The notes under the pieces are model-generated. The model saw only the letters and a program-made list of their open reading frames with translations. It was not told the origin of the DNA and made no database searches. Shown in pieces: positions 1 to 8,835 of a DNA stretch of 64,000 nucleotides (positions within the stretch are counted from its first letter, which is position 1; each line of letters opens with the position of its first letter). Both the position numbers and the translations under genes were made by a program. Origin of the DNA: an uncultured Lachnospiraceae bacterium (GTDB taxonomy: Bacteria > Bacillota > Clostridia > Lachnospirales > Lachnospiraceae); NCBI GenBank assembly GCA_910579425.1, contig CAJTVL010000012.1, positions 8,714-72,713 on the forward strand, in the 5' to 3' direction.

Positions 1-946
1 TAATCAAAGCCGCCATCCGTTCCTTCAAAATCCCATATTTCAGTACGGGCAAAAGCATTTCATTTCTGATTTGCCCATTGACCTCATGCTGACAGCAGGG
101 CACCGCAAAGATCACCTTCGCATTCCAGTCAACAGCCTTTTTGATGGCATAGTCTGTAGCGGTGTCGCAGGCGTGAAGGCTGACCACCATATCTACCTTG
201 TCCATCCCCTGAAATGTACTGATGTCGCCCTGAAAAAAGAAAAGCTTTTCATAGCCATATTTCCTTGCCAGCCCGTTACACTTTTCGATAACACTTGTTT
301 TTAAATCTAATCCCGTGATCTGCACGTCAATTCCTTTTAACTCATGCAGATAATAATACAATGCAAAGGTCAGGTAAGATTTTCCACAGCCAAAATCAAT
401 GATATTTACGGTTCCCTCTTTAGAAAGTGTAGGCAGAATATCCTCCACAAATTCCAGATAACGGTTAATTTGCCTGAATTTATCATATCTGGCATGAACA
501 ATTTTTCCTTCCCCGGTCTGTACTCCCAGATCCACCAGAAAGGGAACCGCCTCATTTTCCTTCAATATATACTGCTTCTTCCTGTTGTGAGACAAATCCG
601 GGCAAAGCTTACCCTGCTCCGGTCTGTTCCTGCGCCGCTTCATGCTAACTTTTCCCTTTTTACTCACCAGCGCCCAAAGCTTTTCCTCCATGCTCTCCGC
701 TTCCAACTGCCGAAACTGCAGTTCCATACCGGATAATATCCTTTCCAGTATCTCTTCTTTTTCATAGTTCCCATGAAAAACCTGGGTTCCCTTCCAAATA
801 GTTTCCTGGAAACACAGATCGCCCTTTACCATCACCGGACGTACCTTTATCTTAAAAGCATCCCCCTCTTTTCTGGGGCTGCTGATTGTGATCTGATACA
901 GTCTGTCCGTCAAAAAATCCGACAGATTTTTCCGCAGCTCTTCCAC
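1..946 (-). CDS. SAM-dependent methyltransferase, 3' end outside window
   Basis: A minus-strand frame stays open from a GTG at 946 to the window edge (315 codons, no stop seen). I chose GTG because GGGAGG lies just upstream and no ATG start precedes the conserved part. The first ~110 residues form an alpha/beta region. A class I methyltransferase core follows, with the glycine-rich SAM loop IIDFGCGKSYL, an acidic strand end (QITGLDLK), and the later motif SLHACDTATDYA followed by FAVPCCQHE. That HACD...PCCQHE pattern is typical of the Methyltransf_32/TRM13-like group acting on RNA or unknown substrates. The substrate cannot be told from sequence. The gene is transcribed in the same direction as the small hypothetical gene to its right, with a weak hairpin between them. 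Confidence 0.75.
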   Translation of the reverse strand, partial: MEELRKNLSDFLTDRLYQITISSPRKEGDAFKIKVRPVMVKGDLCFQETIWKGTQVFHGNYEKEEILERILSGMELQFRQLEAESMEEKLWALVSKKGKVSMKRRRNRPEQGKLCPDLSHNRKKQYILKENEAVPFLVDLGVQTGEGKIVHARYDKFRQINRYLEFVEDILPTLSKEGTVNIIDFGCGKSYLTFALYYYLHELKGIDVQITGLDLKTSVIEKCNGLARKYGYEKLFFFQGDISTFQGMDKVDMVVSLHACDTATDYAIKKAVDWNAKVIFAVPCCQHEVNGQIRNEMLLPVLKYGILKERMAALI

Positions 947-974
947 CTTTTATCCCTCCCGGCTCATTGTAAGA

Positions 975-1012
975 AAAATATAGCCATAACGTTTGCGTCA
1001 TGACTATATTTT
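975..1012 (-). terminator. imperfect hairpin, possible terminator
   Basis: AAAATATAG (975-983) pairs with CTATATTTT (1004-1012); CAT/ATG and CG/CG pair further in, around a TTTG loop, with mismatches between. On the minus strand the stem ends in a T-run, so it could end the small gene at 1064-1471. Stem GC content is low, so this is uncertain. Confidence 0.35.
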
Positions 1013-1063
1013 ACTTATTTGCCCGCCAAATCACAACCAAAACTTTGTCCGAATCCTAAAATA

Positions 1064-1471
1064 CTAAAATCTCAAAATTCCCCTTCGGGTATTATGTCTT
1101 CTTTTATAAATTTCATAAAAAAGAAGGATCTGTATCAAATCACCTGTCCATTTCCATTTCTCCAAAGAGGCCTCGCTTCCTCCGTTCTCCGAATCGCTCT
1201 CTTTGTCCGTTTCTTCCTCTCTTCTGATCCGGTCTAATATATCCGTGGACAATTTATAAAGCTGCCACCTGTCCGGAAACTCATCATAGATCATACTCCC
1301 CTCATAGTCCAATTTGTCCAGAATATTACTTATGACTTTTTGATACCGCTTTGCCTGCGCCGGATACATCTGCTGCAGATACTCCAAATCCCTGATTACG
1401 CTATTCTCATCCTCATAGTACATAGGAAGAGGATAGGTCATATAAAAGGGCATTATTTTCCGATCGTACAT
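1064..1471 (-). CDS. conserved hypothetical protein, 135 aa
   Basis: No function recognised. The start has a usable AAGGAAG site about 8 bases upstream. The N-terminus is rich in Tyr, Met and Pro (MYDRKIMPFYMTYPLPMYY), followed by a charged, probably helical middle (residues 25-85) with many Asp, Glu, Arg and Gln. A low-complexity acidic stretch (about 85-100) precedes a hydrophobic/basic tail (LIQILLFYEIYKRRH). No signal peptide or clear membrane helix is seen. The MPFYMTYPLPMYY opening looks like a small family found in Lachnospiraceae genomes; I know no assigned role. It lies downstream of the ATP synthase operon, beyond that operon's terminator, on the same strand. Confidence 0.6.
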   Translation of the reverse strand: MYDRKIMPFYMTYPLPMYYEDENSVIRDLEYLQQMYPAQAKRYQKVISNILDKLDYEGSMIYDEFPDRWQLYKLSTDILDRIRREEETDKESDSENGGSEASLEKWKWTGDLIQILLFYEIYKRRHNTRRGILRF

Positions 1472-1575
1472 AGGGATAACTTCCTTTTTTCTTTACAGCT
1501 ATCATATGCGTCCGAAAATATTTGGTTCCCAAAACAACGGATGCCGGGCTTCGCCAGCCATCCTTATGTTAAAAC

Positions 1576-1603
1576 AAAAAGGGGCTTTCTTTTAGCCCCT
1601 TTT
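1576..1603 (-). terminator. intrinsic terminator of the ATP synthase operon
   Basis: GGGGCT (1581-1586) pairs with AGCCCC (1594-1599) around a 7-base loop, with A-run and T-run flanks. Read on the minus strand the stem is followed by TTTTTGTTTT, immediately downstream of atpC. Confidence 0.85.
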
Positions 1604-1615
1604 GCCGTCTCAGCT

Positions 1616-2020
1616 TTATTTAATAACATGAATACGAGCCAACGCTCTCTGCAATGCCGTTTCTGCCCTGAGAATATCCGTTTCCGGCGTTTTGCTGCGA
1701 AGCCTTTCCTCCGCACGGGCCTTCGCGGACTCCGCACGGGCCTTGTCGATCTCATCCGGCCATTCGATAATCTCTGCCAGAATCACTACCTCATCCTGCA
1801 AAATCTCTACAAAGCCTGCATGGAGAGCCGCTTCCTTTACCCCCTCTTCCCCGGTAATCGTCAGGATACCCGGGCTGATAATCACTGTAGTGGGGACATG
1901 CTTTTTATAGATCCCGATCTCTCCTTCCGTGGTGTTAAATTCTACCATGGAAACCTGGCCTTCAAAAAACACACGGTCGGGAGTAATGATCCTAAGTGTA
2001 AATAAATTGTTGTCTGCCAT
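1616..2020 (-). CDS. atpC: F1Fo ATP synthase epsilon subunit
   Basis: Central-stalk epsilon subunit of F1, which couples rotor movement to catalysis and can inhibit ATP hydrolysis. The 134-residue product has the family layout: an N-terminal beta-sandwich (residues ~1-88; FTLRIITPDRVFFEGQVSMVEF... and TEGEIGIYKKHVPT) and a C-terminal helical hairpin (~90-134) rich in Ala, Arg and Glu (IDKARAESAKARAEERLRS). It is the last gene of the operon, with a strong terminator 13 bases beyond its stop. The start is 16 bases after the atpD stop and carries GAGGAG upstream. Confidence 0.95.
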   Translation of the reverse strand: MADNNLFTLRIITPDRVFFEGQVSMVEFNTTEGEIGIYKKHVPTTVIISPGILTITGEEGVKEAALHAGFVEILQDEVVILAEIIEWPDEIDKARAESAKARAEERLRSKTPETDILRAETALQRALARIHVIK

Positions 2021-2036
2021 CTGCTCCTCCCCGTAT

Positions 2037-3446
2037 TTATTTCACGCGGGCAAGTACATCATCAATACTTCCGGCATTTAAGAAGTAGCTTTCAGGTATA
2101 TCGTCATGCTTTCCTTCCAGAATCTCCTTGAATCCCCGGATGGTTTCGGTGATGGGCACATACTTACCGGAATATCCGGTAAACTGCTCTGCCACAAAGA
2201 AGGGCTGTGACAGGAACCTCTGTACCTTTCTTGCACGGGAAACTACCAGTTTATCGCTCTCTGACAACTCATCCATACCCAGAATCGCGATAATATCCTG
2301 CAGCTCTTTATATCTCTGAAGAATCTCCTGTACGCCTCTGGCTACCTGATAATGCTCTTCCCCTAAGATTCTGGGATCCAGAATTCTGGAGGTGGACTCC
2401 AGCGGATCAACTGCCGGATAGATACCCAGCTCCACAATGGATCTGGACAAAACCGTGGTGGCATCCAAATGGGCAAAGGTTGTGGCAGGCGCAGGGTCTG
2501 TCAAGTCATCTGCAGGCACATATACTGCCTGAACAGAGGTGATGGAACCGTTTTTGGTGGAAGTGATACGCTCCTGAAGAGCGCCCATCTCCGTCTGCAG
2601 CGTAGGCTGATAACCTACTGCCGAGGGCATACGTCCCAGCAAAGCCGAAACCTCGGAACCGGCCTGGGTAAAACGGAAAATATTATCGATGAAAAGAAGT
2701 ACGTCCTTGCCGCCCTTGTCACGGAAATATTCCGCCATGGTAAGCCCGGAAAGACCAACCCTCATCCTGGCCCCGGGAGGCTCATTCATCTGGCCGAACA
2801 CCATGGTGGTCTTATCGATAACGCCCGACTCTTTCATTTCATAATAAAGGTCGTTCCCCTCTCTGGTTCTCTCGCCAACACCGGTAAATACGGAATATCC
2901 GCCGTGCTCTGTTGCGATATTACGGATCAGCTCCTGGATCAGTACGGTTTTTCCAACGCCTGCTCCTCCGAACAGCCCGATCTTACCACCCTTCTGATAA
3001 GGGCAGAGAAGGTCTACTACCTTAATACCTGTTTCCAAAAGCTCCTGCTGAGTAGACTGCTCAACAAACTCCGGAGCCGCTCTGTGGATCGGCTCAAAAG
3101 ACACATCTGTGGGAGCCGGTTTGTTATCAATCGGCTCTCCCAATACGTTGAACATACGTCCAAGGGTATTCTCGCCAACCGGAACACTGATAGGCGCCCC
3201 CGTTGCGATCGCTTCCATTCCTCTCACTAATCCGTCGGTAGACCCCATGGCAATACATCTAACCGTATCATCACCCAGATGCTGTGCTACCTCCACAATA
3301 AGCGGGTTTCCCTCTTTTAAGGGAATCTTGATCGCTTCATTTATTTCTGGCAGTCTGCCGTCTGTAAATTTAATATCCAGAACGGCACTGATAATCTGTG
3401 TAATTTTTCCCGAGCATGTGCCATCGCCCGTCTTTATATCTGCCAT
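2037..3446 (-). CDS. atpD: F1Fo ATP synthase beta subunit
   Basis: Catalytic F1 subunit. I placed the start at the ATG ending at 3446 (MADIKTG...) because GGAGG sits four bases upstream; an in-frame ATG eight codons earlier gives MLGGNGGK, which is the translated ribosome-binding site. The product is 469 residues, the usual family length. It has the Walker A motif GGAGVGKT, the catalytic-site GERTREGND, the Walker B region DVLLFIDNIFRFTQAGSE and the DELSESDK segment that contacts gamma. All key residues are intact. It lies between atpG and atpC in standard order. Confidence 0.97.
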   Translation of the reverse strand: MADIKTGDGTCSGKITQIISAVLDIKFTDGRLPEINEAIKIPLKEGNPLIVEVAQHLGDDTVRCIAMGSTDGLVRGMEAIATGAPISVPVGENTLGRMFNVLGEPIDNKPAPTDVSFEPIHRAAPEFVEQSTQQELLETGIKVVDLLCPYQKGGKIGLFGGAGVGKTVLIQELIRNIATEHGGYSVFTGVGERTREGNDLYYEMKESGVIDKTTMVFGQMNEPPGARMRVGLSGLTMAEYFRDKGGKDVLLFIDNIFRFTQAGSEVSALLGRMPSAVGYQPTLQTEMGALQERITSTKNGSITSVQAVYVPADDLTDPAPATTFAHLDATTVLSRSIVELGIYPAVDPLESTSRILDPRILGEEHYQVARGVQEILQRYKELQDIIAILGMDELSESDKLVVSRARKVQRFLSQPFFVAEQFTGYSGKYVPITETIRGFKEILEGKHDDIPESYFLNAGSIDDVLARVK

Positions 3447-3496
3447 TTTTCCTCCATTCCCTCCCAACAAAAGCGTTGGGACATATTTTTAATCTT

Positions 3497-4366
3497 TTAA
3501 GAAATCGCGTTTGCTCCCGCAATAATCTCTGTCAGTTCCTGTGTAATGGAACTCTGGCGCGCTCTATTGTACAACAGAGTCAATTTATCTATCATTTCGT
3601 CCGCATTGCTGGTAGCCGAATCCATGGCCTGCATTCTTGCTCCGTTTTCACTGGCCACTGCTTCGATCATGCCGCCATAGATCAGACTTGTAATATACTT
3701 GGGTATGAGCAGATTCAAAGCTTCCTCGTCCTCCGGCTCAAAATTCATAGGGGCTCTGTCCCTGTTTTCCGCTCCCTCAGCGTCTGCCGCCTGCTCTTTG
3801 CCGATTTCCACCGGAAGGAGCTTAAGCAGGGTGGGGACATGGACCACCGTGTTTTTAAACCCTGTATATGCAAGATAAATCTCGCTGATCTCGCCTTTTG
3901 AAAAAGCCTCCAGCAATTCCCTGCTGATTACCATAGCATCTGCGTAAGCAGGCTCCTCAATAATATCTGAGTAGTCAGCCTTAACTTCATACTTTCTCTG
4001 CAGGGCATCTCTGCCCTTTTTGCCAATCGCGTAAATTGCCAGATCCTCGTCGGCCAGCTCTCCGTTCGTAATCAGCTTGATTACATTGGAGTTGTAACCG
4101 CCTGCCAATCCTCTGTTTGACGTTATCACAATAACCGCTTTTTTTCCGGTATCCCCGGAACGCAAATATTTATGATCCAGGTTTTTTGTCCTCTGCAGGA
4201 TGGAATTTACCGTATCGTACATACAGTGGAAATAATTTTTGGATCTTTCGGCATTTTGTTTTGCTCTCTGCAGTTTAACAGTAGAGACAAGCTTCATGGC
4301 CTTGGTAATCTGCTGGGTACTCTGAATACTGCCTCTGCGCCGCTTTATATCCCGCATTGAAGCCAT
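3497..4366 (-). CDS. atpG: F1Fo ATP synthase gamma subunit
   Basis: Central rotor shaft of F1. The 289-residue product begins MASMRDIKRRRGSIQSTQQITKAMKLV, the near-invariant N-terminal helix of the family, and ends with the conserved C-terminal helix (MDSATSNADEMIDKLTLLYNRARQSSITQELTEI, given here only as location: about residues 245-285). ITSNRGLAGGYNSN is the typical Rossmann-like core motif. The middle has a somewhat acidic insert around residues 190-210 (GKEQAADAEGAENRD), a loop that varies in the family. Start choice rests on family length and on AAAGG about 13 bases upstream. Confidence 0.95.
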   Translation of the reverse strand: MASMRDIKRRRGSIQSTQQITKAMKLVSTVKLQRAKQNAERSKNYFHCMYDTVNSILQRTKNLDHKYLRSGDTGKKAVIVITSNRGLAGGYNSNVIKLITNGELADEDLAIYAIGKKGRDALQRKYEVKADYSDIIEEPAYADAMVISRELLEAFSKGEISEIYLAYTGFKNTVVHVPTLLKLLPVEIGKEQAADAEGAENRDRAPMNFEPEDEEALNLLIPKYITSLIYGGMIEAVASENGARMQAMDSATSNADEMIDKLTLLYNRARQSSITQELTEIIAGANAIS

Positions 4367-4395
4367 AATAAATCCCTATACCTTTCTTATCCTGA

Positions 4396-5904
4396 TCATT
4401 TTAGAAATGCTGCTTTAAACTCTTCGATTGCCTTCCTCAGGGTTTCTTCCGTCTTCTCGGAAATCACCTTTTCAGATGCGATGGCACCCGGAACTTCAGG
4501 ATATTTGGTATCCAGGAATTCAAACAGCTCCGCTTCAAATCTGGTAATATCTCCCGTGGGAATATCCAGCAGATACTTATTGGTAGCCGCATAAATAATA
4601 ATTACCTGGTACTGTACCGGCATAGGCTTATACTGAGGCTGTTTCAGAATTTCCTTTACCCTCTCGCCCTGAGCCAGCTTCTCTTTGGTATCCGCATCCA
4701 GATCGGAACCAAACTGGGAGAAGGCTGCAAGCTCTCTGTACTGTGCCAGCTCCACACGGATGGGGGCTGCAATCTTCTTCATCGCCTTAATCTGCGCAGC
4801 GCCGCCTACACGTGATACGGACAGACCTGCGTTTACGGCAGGACGGAAACCGGAATTAAACATTTCCGTTTCAAGATAAATCTGACCGTCTGTAATGGAA
4901 ATTACATTGGTAGGAATATAAGCGGATACGTCGCCTGCCTGGGTTTCAATAATGGGAAGCGCGGTAAGGGAACCTCCGCCGTACTCGTCACTCATTCTTG
5001 CCGCTCTTTCAAGAAGCCTTGAATGCAGATAAAATACGTCTCCGGGATATGCCTCACGCCCGGGAGGACGCTTAAGAAGCAGGGAGAGTGTACGGTATGC
5101 CGTTGCGTGCTTACTTAAGTCATCATAGACAACCAGCACATCTCCTCCGTTTTCCATCCATTCTTCCCCGATCGCACAGCCTGCATAGGGTGCAATATAC
5201 TGCAGGGGCGCAAGTTCACTGGCCGTTGCCGCAACCACCGTGGTGTAAGCCATGGCTCCGTATTCTTCCAGCGTATTTACAATGGAAGCCACTGTGGAGG
5301 CCTTCTGCCCGATGGCAACATAAATACAATTCACACCCTGCCCTTTTTGATTGATAATGGTATCAATAGCAATGGCAGTCTTACCTGTCTGCCGATCGCC
5401 GATAATAAGCTCACGCTGTCCTCTTCCGATGGGCACCATGGCGTCAATTGCCTTGATTCCTGTCTGGAGAGGCGTATCAACTGATTTTCTGGTGATAACA
5501 CCAGAGGCTACTCTCTCAATTTTACGATATTTGTCTGTCTGAATCGGGCCTTTTCCATCGATAGGCTGACCAAGAGCATTTACCACACGTCCTAACATGG
5601 CATCGCCCACAGGAACCTCAACCACGCGTCCGGTCGTCTTAACCGTATCGCCTTCGTTGATGTTCTTCTGGCTTCCGAGAAGTACCGCACCTACGTTGTC
5701 CTCCTCCAGGTTCAGTACCATTCCGTATACTTCCCCGGGGAATTCCAGAAGTTCTCCCTGCATTGCGTTTTCCAGACCATGTACACGTGCAATACCGTCA
5801 GCCACTTGAATAACAGTACCCACATCTGAAACTTCAAGCTCTGAAGCATATCTTTTAATCTGCTCTTTAATGACAGAACTGATTTCTTCCGGTCTTAAAT
5901 TCAT
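4396..5904 (-). CDS. atpA: F1Fo ATP synthase alpha subunit
   Basis: Non-catalytic nucleotide-binding F1 subunit. The 502-residue length is normal. Visible marks are the N-terminal MNLRPEEISSVIKEQI, the barrel domain, the Walker A motif GDRQTGKTAIAID (about residues 170-182), and the C-terminal segment with the conserved catalytic-site arginine context ISVSRVGGAAQIKAMKKI (about 370). AAAGG lies upstream of the ATG. It sits between atpH and atpG in the usual order. Confidence 0.97.
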   Translation of the reverse strand: MNLRPEEISSVIKEQIKRYASELEVSDVGTVIQVADGIARVHGLENAMQGELLEFPGEVYGMVLNLEEDNVGAVLLGSQKNINEGDTVKTTGRVVEVPVGDAMLGRVVNALGQPIDGKGPIQTDKYRKIERVASGVITRKSVDTPLQTGIKAIDAMVPIGRGQRELIIGDRQTGKTAIAIDTIINQKGQGVNCIYVAIGQKASTVASIVNTLEEYGAMAYTTVVAATASELAPLQYIAPYAGCAIGEEWMENGGDVLVVYDDLSKHATAYRTLSLLLKRPPGREAYPGDVFYLHSRLLERAARMSDEYGGGSLTALPIIETQAGDVSAYIPTNVISITDGQIYLETEMFNSGFRPAVNAGLSVSRVGGAAQIKAMKKIAAPIRVELAQYRELAAFSQFGSDLDADTKEKLAQGERVKEILKQPQYKPMPVQYQVIIIYAATNKYLLDIPTGDITRFEAELFEFLDTKYPEVPGAIASEKVISEKTEETLRKAIEEFKAAFLK

Positions 5905-5929
5905 GGTTTATACGCACCTTTCCTTTATA

Positions 5930-6475
5930 TTACAACTGCACCTTAAGGAGCTCTCTCTCAAGCCCTGACAGCTTACTTCTTATACTGCTGTCCACTACCC
6001 GGTCACCGATCCGAATGACCATGCCGCCGATCAGGCTCTCATCCACCTGATAGTGCATTTCCATTCTGGTAAAGGATGTGGTAGAGAGCAGCTTTTGTTC
6101 TACTTCTTTCTTTTTGGCTTCGCTTAAGTCAAGCGCTGTGGCCACATAGGCAACCCCGATCCCTTTTACCTGTTTCACTTCATCGATAAAGTAATCCAGA
6201 ATGGAGTCAATTTCCCCATATCTGTCCTTGCTGACGATCAGGTGCAGGAATCCCACCAGCTCCTCCGAAACACGGCCCTTAAAAACCGCTTCCAGAACCT
6301 CCAGCTTATCTTCCTTTAAAACCTTGGGATGATTCATCAGTTTCCCAAAATCAGGATTCTCGGAAAGCAGTTCTCTGAGCAGGATAACCTCATTCATAAG
6401 CTCCTCTTCTCTGCCTTCCTCCACAGCAAGCTCAAACAAAGCTTCGCCGTATGTTGCGCCAACTAGCTTTGCCAT
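5930..6475 (-). CDS. atpH: F1Fo ATP synthase delta subunit
   Basis: Peripheral-stalk subunit joining F1 to the b subunits. The 181-residue product has the delta/OSCP layout: an N-terminal helical domain (AKLVGATYGEALFELAVEEGR) and a C-terminal region ending in IGGMVIRIGDRVVDSSIRSKL, the diagnostic family signature. Its start lies inside the end of atpF (13-base overlap), so the two are probably translationally coupled. Confidence 0.95.
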   Translation of the reverse strand: MAKLVGATYGEALFELAVEEGREEELMNEVILLRELLSENPDFGKLMNHPKVLKEDKLEVLEAVFKGRVSEELVGFLHLIVSKDRYGEIDSILDYFIDEVKQVKGIGVAYVATALDLSEAKKKEVEQKLLSTTSFTRMEMHYQVDESLIGGMVIRIGDRVVDSSIRSKLSGLERELLKVQL

Positions 6476-6981
6476 GTGCTCTCACCTATTTCCTTTAATG
6501 TTTCATTTACCAGGCTTTCCTGTACGGTTGTATCAATAGATGCCTTAACTACCTTACCGGCCATGATTGATGCGAGCACTACCATCTCGCGCTTCACGTC
6601 ATCTGCCGCTTTCTGCTTTTCAAGCTCGGCTTCCACCCTGGCTCTGTCAATGATCCTTGCCGCCTCGTCCTTGGCCTGGGCTACAATTTTGTTTTCATTT
6701 TCCAGAGCACGCTTTCTGGCATCACTTAAGATCGCTTCCGCTTCTATATTAATGTTCTTAAGCTTCTCCTCATACTGCTCCTTAAGGAGAGATGCATCTT
6801 CCCTATCCTTGGCCGCACTGTCCAGCTCGCCTTTTATCTTGGCCTGTCTCTTCGCCATCATTTCTCTTACCGGGTTAAACAAAAAGTAAGATGCGATTAA
6901 AAAGAGCACAAAGACCGCGATAATCATAAGCGTCGCATCCGCTAAAAGCTGCAGGTCAAGGTCAAATAATCTGCCATCCAT
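6463..6981 (-). CDS. atpF: F1Fo ATP synthase b subunit
   Basis: Membrane-anchored stator subunit of 172 residues. One N-terminal membrane helix (about residues 16-36, LMIIAVFVLFLIASYFLF) is followed by the conserved NPVREMMAKRQ and then a long highly charged helix (about 40-150, rich in Lys, Glu and Ala) that forms the dimeric stalk. It overlaps atpH by 13 bases and follows atpE. GAGG is present upstream of the ATG. Confidence 0.95.
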   Translation of the reverse strand: MDGRLFDLDLQLLADATLMIIAVFVLFLIASYFLFNPVREMMAKRQAKIKGELDSAAKDREDASLLKEQYEEKLKNINIEAEAILSDARKRALENENKIVAQAKDEAARIIDRARVEAELEKQKAADDVKREMVVLASIMAGKVVKASIDTTVQESLVNETLKEIGESTWQS

Positions 6982-7020
6982 CCGTGGACCTCCTTTCTTT
7001 TATTTGGCTGCTCTTTTGAT

Positions 7021-7284
7021 TTATTGAGCGGCACCCACAAGAGGTCTTACGAACAAAAGAATGATGGCGATCAAAAGGCCATAAAGACCTGTTGTCTCTG
7101 CAACAGCCTGCCCGAGAAGCATGGTGGAAGTTACATCAGACTTTGCGCCGGGGTTTCTTCCCACTGCCGCTGCCGCATGCCCTGCTGCAATACCCTGGCC
7201 TACACCAGGTCCGATACCGGCGATAACTGCCAAACCTGCACCGATTGCTGAACAACCCAAAATAAAGTTAACATTAAAATCCAT
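7021..7284 (-). CDS. atpE: F1Fo ATP synthase c subunit, Na+-type ligand set
   Basis: Rotor-ring proteolipid of 87 residues: two membrane helices joined by the polar loop VGRNPGAKSD. The ion-carrying carboxylate is Glu63 in QAVAETTGLYG. Aligned by eye to the structurally known Na+ c-ring of Ilyobacter tartaricus (Gln32, Val63, Glu65, Ser66, Thr67, Tyr70), this protein has Gln30, Val61, Glu63, Thr64, Thr65 and Tyr68. Thr at the Ser66 position also occurs in the Acetobacterium Na+ enzyme. This is the pattern of Na+-coupled enzymes, so the ATP synthase probably uses Na+. The ribosome site AAGGAGG precedes the ATG by a normal distance. Confidence 0.96.
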   Translation of the reverse strand: MDFNVNFILGCSAIGAGLAVIAGIGPGVGQGIAAGHAAAAVGRNPGAKSDVTSTMLLGQAVAETTGLYGLLIAIILLFVRPLVGAAQ

Positions 7285-7358
7285 TTTTGTTTCCTCCTTA
7301 AAACTTTTGAATGAAATAATATGTTTAATAAAATTACAAACCGCTTAAAACTCCCGTC

Positions 7359-8081
7359 TTATTCCCCGGTATTGCATGCGTCCGCGATATAGGTCATGGT
7401 AAGCATACAAAATACATAGGTCTGGATTGCTCCGGAAAACAGATCGAAATATACATGTAATGCTGCCGGCCAGATAATAGCCACCTTGCTCAGCAGGGCG
7501 TAAATCAGCGCCATGATCGCCGTTCCCGACAGGACATTGGCAAACAAACGAAGCGACAGCGAAATCGGAACCGCAAGGTCGCTTATAATATTGATCGGAG
7601 CCCAGATCGGCCAGGGCTCGCATAACCCCTTGAGCACCCCGGACACCTTCTGGTACTTAAATTTGTTAAAATGAATCAGTGTAAAGGTTATAATTCCCAG
7701 TGCGAAGGTAACGCCGTAATCCGCTGTTGGCGGACGCAGACCCAGCAGGCCGGAAATATTGCTGAACAGAATAAAAATGAATATTGTCCCAATATAATTC
7801 TGGAACCTGACCGCCTGCTTGCCCATAACGCCGCCGACCATCCCGTCCAGCATTTCCACAATCAGCTCCACCACATTCTGAAATGCCCCCGGCACCTCTG
7901 TGGCGTGCTTAACAGCTCTGTTTGCAGCTATGCAGAATCCTATGATAATCAGAAAAACTATCAGGACGCAAACATGCGTCGTTGTTATCCACACCGTCTG
8001 GCCGAACAATTCATAGGAAAAAACTCCATGAATCATAAAGTCCACTCCTCCGGCCTCGGATAACAAAATTCCCTCTCCCAT
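7359..8081 (-). CDS. atpB: F1Fo ATP synthase a subunit
   Basis: Stator channel subunit of 240 residues with five to six membrane helices. The essential arginine facing the c ring is Arg178 in SLSLRLFANVLSG. I kept the first ATG (MGEGILLSEAG) because AGGAGG lies seven bases upstream; an ATG 15 codons later (MIHGVFSYELFG) also has GGAGG-like bases before it, so the true N-terminus may be shorter. It follows the atpZ and atpI-like genes and precedes atpE, as in other Clostridia. Confidence 0.95.
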   Translation of the reverse strand: MGEGILLSEAGGVDFMIHGVFSYELFGQTVWITTTHVCVLIVFLIIIGFCIAANRAVKHATEVPGAFQNVVELIVEMLDGMVGGVMGKQAVRFQNYIGTIFIFILFSNISGLLGLRPPTADYGVTFALGIITFTLIHFNKFKYQKVSGVLKGLCEPWPIWAPINIISDLAVPISLSLRLFANVLSGTAIMALIYALLSKVAIIWPAALHVYFDLFSGAIQTYVFCMLTMTYIADACNTGE

Positions 8082-8093
8082 TTTTTCACCTCC

Positions 8094-8540
8094 TTACCTA
8101 TCCTGCTCTTTGACAGGTTCTTCTATTAGAGGAGGCAGGATCTCCTCCCCATATATTTGGGTACTGATCTTTTGGGTAACAAAATGCATATAGGCAGATA
8201 CCTTAAGCCCCATAACCCCCAAAAAGGCGGAAAGGGGACTTGCCATTCCTCCCACGGCGATCAGTACGAATGCCACTACAATAAAAAAGTATCGTAGTAT
8301 ATTGTGGGTACTCATGACCTTCACCGCTCCCCGCTCCCCGAGATCCAGCGCCCTGTCAAGACTCCACCACATATGAAATGCACTCACCGCGGCAATCAGC
8401 ACGCCCATCCAAAGCCCGAGGCTGTATTTCGCCTTATCCTCCGCCAGGAATACAAATATCTGACACACTGCGCCATAGATCAGGATTCCTGTTTCCAGCT
8501 CAAAGAGCGTCCTGTTTATTTTGGTGATTTTTTCTTTCAT
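8094..8540 (-). CDS. ATP synthase subunit I-like membrane protein
   Basis: A 148-residue protein with four predicted membrane segments (about residues 17-33, 41-58, 83-103, 106-125) and polar ends. Its place between atpZ and atpB, together with its size and topology, matches the AtpI/subunit I family, thought to help assemble the c ring or support ion transport. It overlaps the end of the upstream gene by 41 bases in another frame, which indicates translational coupling. Sequence conservation in this family is weak, so the assignment rests largely on position. Confidence 0.75.
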   Translation of the reverse strand: MKEKITKINRTLFELETGILIYGAVCQIFVFLAEDKAKYSLGLWMGVLIAAVSAFHMWWSLDRALDLGERGAVKVMSTHNILRYFFIVVAFVLIAVGGMASPLSAFLGVMGLKVSAYMHFVTQKISTQIYGEEILPPLIEEPVKEQDR

Positions 8541-8805
8541 TCAAATCTCCCTTATCCCGCCTGCTCTTGTGAAGGTAGGCCGACTCCTCGCTGTCCTTCG
8601 CAAAAATCTGCCTTGAAAAACGATATACATTATATCCGCCTGCCACTGCTCCCACAAAAAACAGTATGATTACCAGAAAATTTGTTCCAAGCTTCTTATC
8701 CAGAAAAATCCCCAAAAAGGAGCAAATAAAAACAGGGACCAACATGTTTATTCCAAACTGTCCTATCATTGATAATGCCTGATAAACGTTTCGATTATAT
8801 TTCAC
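8500..8805 (-). CDS. atpZ: AtpZ-type F1Fo-associated membrane protein
   Basis: A 101-residue protein with two membrane helices (residues ~12-32 and 41-60), separated by LDKKLGTN, and a charged tail. The pattern GxxxxVPVFICSFLGIFLDKKLGTN...GGYNVYRF is that of the AtpZ/AtpI 'putative F0F1-ATPase subunit' family, proposed to move Mg2+/Ca2+ or assist Fo assembly. It is the first gene of the operon, about 50 bases downstream of a good promoter. Its last 41 bases overlap the subunit I-like gene. Confidence 0.8.
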   Translation of the reverse strand: MKYNRNVYQALSMIGQFGINMLVPVFICSFLGIFLDKKLGTNFLVIILFFVGAVAGGYNVYRFSRQIFAKDSEESAYLHKSRRDKGDLNERKNHQNKQDAL

Positions 8806-8835
8806 ATGCTTCGCCCCTTTTATTTATTGTCGGTG

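Noticed and set aside
1340..2005. Long plus-strand open frame (221 codons)
   Set aside because: It is antisense to atpC and to the conserved hypothetical gene, and crosses the operon terminator.
3109..3901. Plus-strand open frames within the ATP synthase operon
   Set aside because: They are antisense shadows of atpD and atpG, which are strongly conserved on the minus strand.
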